A program made the translations under genes and the position numbers. A stretch of 64,000 bases of DNA from Tetraselmis striata (lineage: Eukaryota; Chlorophyta; Chlorodendrophyceae; Chlorodendrales; Chlorodendraceae): positions 34,304 through 98,303 of the forward strand of contig VCJN01003156.1 of assembly GCA_006384855.1 (NCBI GenBank), read 5' to 3'. Under the pieces are notes generated by a model. It was not told the origin of the DNA. It worked only from the letters and a program-made list of their open reading frames with translations, and searched no databases. Positions within the stretch are counted from its first letter, which is position 1. Every line of letters starts with the position of its first letter. Of the stretch, positions 53,501-59,500 are shown one piece after another.

Positions 53501-56500
53501 AATATCAAGCCGGGAGCGACTCCGGGACGGGACGCTAGGAGGTCTGTTTAGTATGGATTCGGTACCGGCGGGGGAATGAAACGACCGTGCCGGGCGCCGC
53601 AAGTCGTTCTGTTGCGTAGCCGCCGACATCGAGCTGAGGCCCGGTTCCGATTTAATCGAGCCATGCTTTCGCGATGTAGCACTCTCGGCTATGGATTCGC
53701 CGCTAGAGGATGCGCGCGGCGTCTCTTGGACGCCGTGCATAGGAACGGATGGCTCTTGCAACCTTTTCGGAGACCATGACCCCCGCGAGGAGCTCGGCAT
53801 GCTCGTGTCAGACACCATATCCAACGGGGCGGATGGCTGCTTGGAATACATGGAAATTTGGGTGGAATCCACAGACATGCCCGCGGTGGAAGGGGGTGCT
53901 ATCGACCCGTCTGCGGAGCCACGGAAGAATTTGTCCAGAATTTCGCTTTTGCCAACATCGGTTTGCGATCCATAGAACGTGGACGAAGGAGGGGGCTTCG
54001 GCGGCCCCGGGGGCGGGGGGTTGCCCCCTCCGCCAAAGTCGCTCGGCTGAAAAGAGCCGTCCGGCAGCTTTGTCACTCGCACGGGGTGGCCCATCGAGTA
54101 GGTTGCGAAGCTGTGCGAGGGATAGGATATGCCCCCGCCGCCGCCCGCACCGCCGCCGCCGCCCGCACCGCCGCCTCCCCCGGGTCCGCCTCGGCCGCCC
54201 GACACGCGCACGGTGACATTCTGAGTCACGTTTTGGTTCTTCCTGCCGCCGGCCTTGGATCCCTGCTTGCGTTTACCTCCCCGCGCCGCCGCCTTCTTCT
54301 TCGGCTCCGCTTTGCGATTGCTGGATTTCGTTGTCTTCCTCGGCATTTAAGTTAATACGATCAAATTTCTTGTAGAATAAGCTTTTCTCGACATCGCAGA
54401 ACAGAAAGTCGTACCTTTCCCTGAACACGAAGCGCATGAGGTTGTCCGCGGTGTGAGGGTCGAGGAATATCAGCTCCTTGAATATGGCCTCGTACTCGCG
54501 CTTGTTACGGGGTTTCAGCATGGCAAAGTGCGAGATGGTTTTTCGCACGGGCAACGGGATGGCGTTAAAGCTCTGTACGAGCATCAATATCGAAGTGCGA
54601 AGGTGGCGACGATTGTAGATTATCAGCTTCATGAGCCGCTGCACGTCCCGATCTTTGAGCGCCGCCGTCTGGTCGTCTATCACGAGGAGCGAGAACTCTT
54701 CCTCGTCCGAAGCCGTCTTCAGTTTCTCGTGAATGCCATCGAGGGTGGACCAATCCAGCTCGTCGTAGCACTTGTCGTGCTTTTTGAATATTTTGACATC
54801 GAGCGAGGCAAGCGAATGGGGCGGCATGACGAGGTGCACGTGCTTGAACGCCTGGAAGTACATCTGCGGGCTCCGCAGCATGTTGACCAATTGAACGACG
54901 TCTTCCCGCTCCCCGCGCTTCCGATGAGCGTCATGAAGAACGACTTGTCGGGCAAGGGGCTCTGGATTTGAGGGTGGATCTTAACGTCGCACTTGAACTT
55001 TGGGGGCTTCATTACAATCTTCGACCGTTTGTCGATGTGCATGCCTTATTTTAGTTTAATCAAACGATTATCACCGAGTCGTAAAAGTCAGCTCGCTCTT
55101 CATAGCGTGACACCGGCTCGCTGGGCTCCTCCTGCCGCTTCGGCTTGGTCGCCCTAGGCGGCGCCCGCGGCTTCCGCTTGCGGGGCGGCTCGGGCTCCCC
55201 CGCGGGGGGCGAGGGCTTCTTCTTCCACGCCCCGCTCTTGAAAAACTCGGACTCGATAAACTCGTCTATCGCGCTTAGGCCAACCTGAGGCGGTCGAGAA
55301 GCCCTAGCTGCCACCTGCTTGTCTCCCTCGCCTGCTGAAGCTCCGCCTTTGCTTCCTGGAGCTCCGCCTCTCTTTTTCGGAGCTCTGCGCTTTGCGACAA
55401 CATGCTTTTTGCGGTATTTCCAGACCGTCGTCAGATAGCTCGCTATCCCGATCGCTTGGAGGGTCTTGACAAGCCAACTCATCATCATATTGCATCGATA
55501 TTTGATCTCACGAAACATAAAATGGCGTCCGGGATCGGCGAAGTGCGGCTCTACCACAACACGGCCAACACCATCCCCGTGGGGGTCTATGACGATATCA
55601 CCTCGCAATTCACCGTCGGGTCGACGAGCGACACCGGGAGCCTCGTGAAGGGGGGGCTCGGCCCGGGGACAAAGTATTGGTTCTGGGTGGAGGTAATCGA
55701 TGTCGCGGGGAACGAGTCCGCCATTCTGCCGCTCGGGAGCATAACAACGACGGGTGACGTCCCCCTCCCGGTTCCCGCCCTCACAGCGGACGTTGACCAG
55801 GGGTATGTAGTGACCGCATCGAGCGTTTTCAGGGACGGCGATTACAACGGGTTTTTTGCTTTCGATCGCTTTAACGGGAATTACAAGGGAGGCTGGGTCG
55901 CGGGAAATGTTAATCCGCCTCAGCACATTGCTATTCAACTACCATCGCCCGCCTTGGTGAACTCTATCAGGGTATGGACCGCGGGGACGAGAGACCATAA
56001 GAGGGTAACGTCATCGCGGCTGGAGGGTAGCAACGACGGCTCGAGCTGGACAGAATTGGCGGTTTACGCCAACATGCCACACGAAACTATTGCTTCAATG
56101 AGTAAGGCAAGCCATGTCCATTTTCAGAACGATTTTGACACAGATGATGAGCCCGCGGAGAGCGTGTTGTTGTTTGAGGGGGATGTCACAAGCCCGGGTG
56201 CCTACACACACTACAAGCTCGTTGTTACCGCTTGCGCGAGTAACCCCGTCAGCATATCGGAGCTTGTGTTGTTACCGCCTCTAATTCCCCTTCCGATTCC
56301 CGCCCTTACGGCGAACTTCGACCAAGGGTATGGGGTTCTTACCTCGAGCACTTTCTCGAGCGACTACGAAGGGTATCACCTATTCGATCGGAGCCACGGC
56401 TCTTTACAAGCAGGTTGGGCGTCAAGTGAAACCGCCGCGCCTCATTTCATGGTAATATTCTTGCCATCGGCCGCAACTGTAACCTCGTTCCGATTATGGG

Positions 56501-59500
56501 GTACCGGGGGCTGGGATAAGAAGCTACCCGCGGCAATACAATTGGATGCTAGCAACGACGGTACCAACTGGACGCAAATGGCAGTTTATACAAACATGAC
56601 GTTCATAACGATCACCTCCGTGGATAAAGCGACCAACCCCGTTTTCCAATCCGATTTCGACACCGATACAAAGCCCGGGGAATATGCAAAAGTGTTTCAG
56701 GGGAACATCACGAGCCCGGGATCGTATAACCGCTATAGGCTTACCATAACAGATGTCAACGACACGTTCACCTCCCTATCGGAATTTGTGTTGCTTTGAG
56801 GTGCGTTTGAGAGTCTCGCGCGGTGCGTTTGAGAGTCTCGCGCGGTGCGTTTGAGAGTCTCGGTGCGTTTGAGAGTCTCGGTGTGTTCTGCCTAAGTACT
56901 GCACCGAGTCACGCGCTCTTCGGCTCAAGGACCGAGCGAGCCCGGCGGCGCGGCGAGAGGCGGGCGAGAGAGCGAGAGAACGGGCGAGCATGTGGCGGTG
57001 CAAAAAGTGAGCCGCGCGGGGGGGGTCCCGTGGGATTGCTTATCATCCTCCTGTGTAACCCCCCCGCGTGGCTCACTTTTTGGGGCGTGTGGAACGCGCG
57101 CAATTGCATAAAGCCGCGCGGGAAGCTAGGTGCAGCATCATTTCCACCACGCCCTCACCAAAGTACTCGCTACAATACCCCAGCCGCTTTTGACCAATCG
57201 CCATGGCGTGCGCGAAGGCCGATGAGCTCCCCCCGAAGATTCAGCGCGAGCTTGCACAATACGTCGAGCGGTTCAACGAATGGAAGAAGATGTGCAGTGT
57301 GATGAATCGTCTTGATAAGGTGTTGAAGGAGTACATGATCGGGAACAACATTGATTTCATCGAAGACGAAGGCGTGCGGTTGTCCATGGCGCACCCAACA
57401 CGTTGGATGCTTGATCAGTCGCTCATTGTCGACATCGATCAATACAAGGTGAAGAAGACGATCAACGTTCTGACGGTGAATGTAGACGAAGATCAAGTGG
57501 GCGCGAAGCGCATGCGTGAGGAACAGCAATCTGTTAATAGCGAAACATAGCAACCGCCTCCAATGTAATCGCACCCAAATGTAATCGTTTCCAAGCTGAT
57601 ATAATCGTTCCCAAGCTGATATAATCGTTCCCAAGCTGATATGCAACGAATCGTCGCGATTTGCAAAACTCAAATCGTTTTAATTTTTATATTTATTTTA
57701 ATTTCATAGCATATACACAGCATATACACAGCCTGAAATATATATATATATATATTCATATATTCATATATGCATAAATATACATGTATTTACATATATA
57801 TGTATGCATACATATACATATATGTATGAATATCTACATATATATATGTATGTATACAGATTTACACAGATATGTATACATATATGTATACACACATATA
57901 TATTTTTATTTACATGTTTATAGTCGCTACTTGTGTGAATTACAAAACTGCTAGTGACAAATCCACCGGTGAAAGCAGTGATAGGAGCTCAGCACACGAA
58001 GCCGCTTAAAATTGGCCCGCAACCCTCACGAGGCGGGGCGGATGAGCGATGCGCGCCCATCCACTCGGAGCGCCCAAAAAGTATGTACTCGATCATCACG
58101 CGAAACTTGCCTTATTATTATGTTTTCGCACTTTCCGGCGAACGAGATGCCGTTTCGCGAAGCTGCACGCGATGCTGCCTCGCCGGCTCGATAATTAGAT
58201 CGCTTGGCGGCATCGCAACCACGCTACGCAACAAGACTTTCGACACACGCCTTGAAGGTGCCGGCGCCCCTGGCGGTTGCGGTGCGGAGGATGATGGCAT
58301 CGCTTGTGGTCAAAGCATCGAGCTCCGGAGGCAGATTCGCCGCACTCTTGATGACATCCCACTTGCACACGCCATGCTGGAACGGAATGGCTACAAGGCG
58401 CTGCCTCGTGTTATTCTACCCGGAACAGATAACGGATAACGGCTGCACACACTACGGATAACCGGGCGGCAACACCACCAGGCCTTTTAGTTACCACTGC
58501 GACAACCACGGTTTGGGTTTGCTGTTTGTTATGCTGTTGTTTGTGGCGATCATCCCGCGAACGATGAACGCTCACGTATATCTGAAAATGCATCAGAGTC
58601 TACAGCGAATCATCAGCTCTTTGGCGCAAACCGAGTCGTCGTTATTCTCGCGCTCCGGGAACCCAAGGAAGTGCCTGTTGTCGCAGCTCACCGGCCCTGC
58701 CGGCCAATCATGCGCCGATTTCTGTCGTCGCTGCTAACACTCTTGCGGCTGCCGCTGGCGGCCGGCAGGTGCTCGCGGTGCCGCACGTCCTGACGACGAC
58801 AGGGTACACGCTGCCGCTGGCGGCCATCGCCGCCGCCGCGCACGGCCTGGGCTGCGCGGTGGTGGCGGACGGCGCGCAGGCGGGCGCCATCCCGGGCGCC
58901 ATCCCGGGCCTCGCGGGCGCGGACGTGTACGCCGCCCCCGGGCACAAGTGGCTGTTGGGGCCCACGGGCAGCGGGTTCGCCGCCGTGCGCGCCCACTTCC
59001 GGCGCGCCGTGGCGGCCCCTGCCCTCGCGGACGGCCCGGCCGCATACACCGGCGCCACCGGCACGCGCGCCGCCTTCCCCACGCTCGGCCTCGGCCATGC
59101 GCTGAACTACCTCGCCGAATTTGGAATCCAGCGCGTGCATGACCACGCGGTTCCCCGCCCCCCCCCCCCCCCCCTTGGAGCTCTGCTTACATGTACAAGT
59201 ACCTAAGTTCCGGCTCCCCTTGATCCGAATAAGATGAGGTCAGTCAGGCAATTAAAAGAACTCGCGTGGGCCGGATTCCGATTCCCCCCGAGGGACGTAT
59301 CCCCTAGGAGTGCCTTTCTCATGGTTGCCTTGCTCCGTCGCTGGCAGGTGGCGCTGGCGGCGGAGGCCTGGGACGCCCTGGCGGCGGCGCGCTTCCCGAT
59401 GCTGGCCCCGCGCCCCGCCTGCGGCGCCGCCCCCATCGTGACGTTTGCCATCGAGGGGCCGGCGCAGGGCGCGGCGGACGCGCTGCTGCACCGGCACGGG

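Larger units (their letters stand above)
37245..57745. mobile_element. Integrated polinton-like virus (PLV), about 20.5 kb
   Basis: Bounded by near-identical inverted repeats and containing the hallmark set: major capsid protein, penton-type protein, FtsK/HerA packaging ATPase and tyrosine recombinase, plus primase-helicase, methyltransferase and fibre/adhesin genes. About 21 genes are packed tightly, with several overlaps and no introns seen, unlike the flanking host DNA. The combination (tyrosine recombinase, no protein-primed polymerase, no visible adenain-like protease, no S3H-type virophage helicase) fits the PgVV-like algal PLV group rather than classical Polintons or Mavirus-type virophages. 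Both ends lie in AT-rich DNA, so a target-site duplication cannot be defined. It sits inside intron 3 of the aminotransferase gene. Confidence 0.92.
56815..57745 (-). repeat. Right terminal inverted repeat of the PLV
   Basis: Reverse-complement partner of 37245-38184. The inner end overlaps the 22-bp array that directly follows the discoidin-like gene. Its outer end runs into a host TATATA/ATTCAT tract. Confidence 0.92.

Noticed and set aside
49600-55530. Site-specific invertible switch with recombination sites at both ends
   Set aside because: The split gene supports an inversion, but I see no inverted repeats at the two breakpoints, only a shared ATG-like microhomology. A programmed switch by the encoded recombinase is therefore not supported, only possible.
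37245-57745. Protein-primed polymerase B, retroviral-type integrase or adenain-like protease expected of classical Polintons
   Set aside because: No open frame contains the needed motifs; recombination is by a tyrosine recombinase instead.
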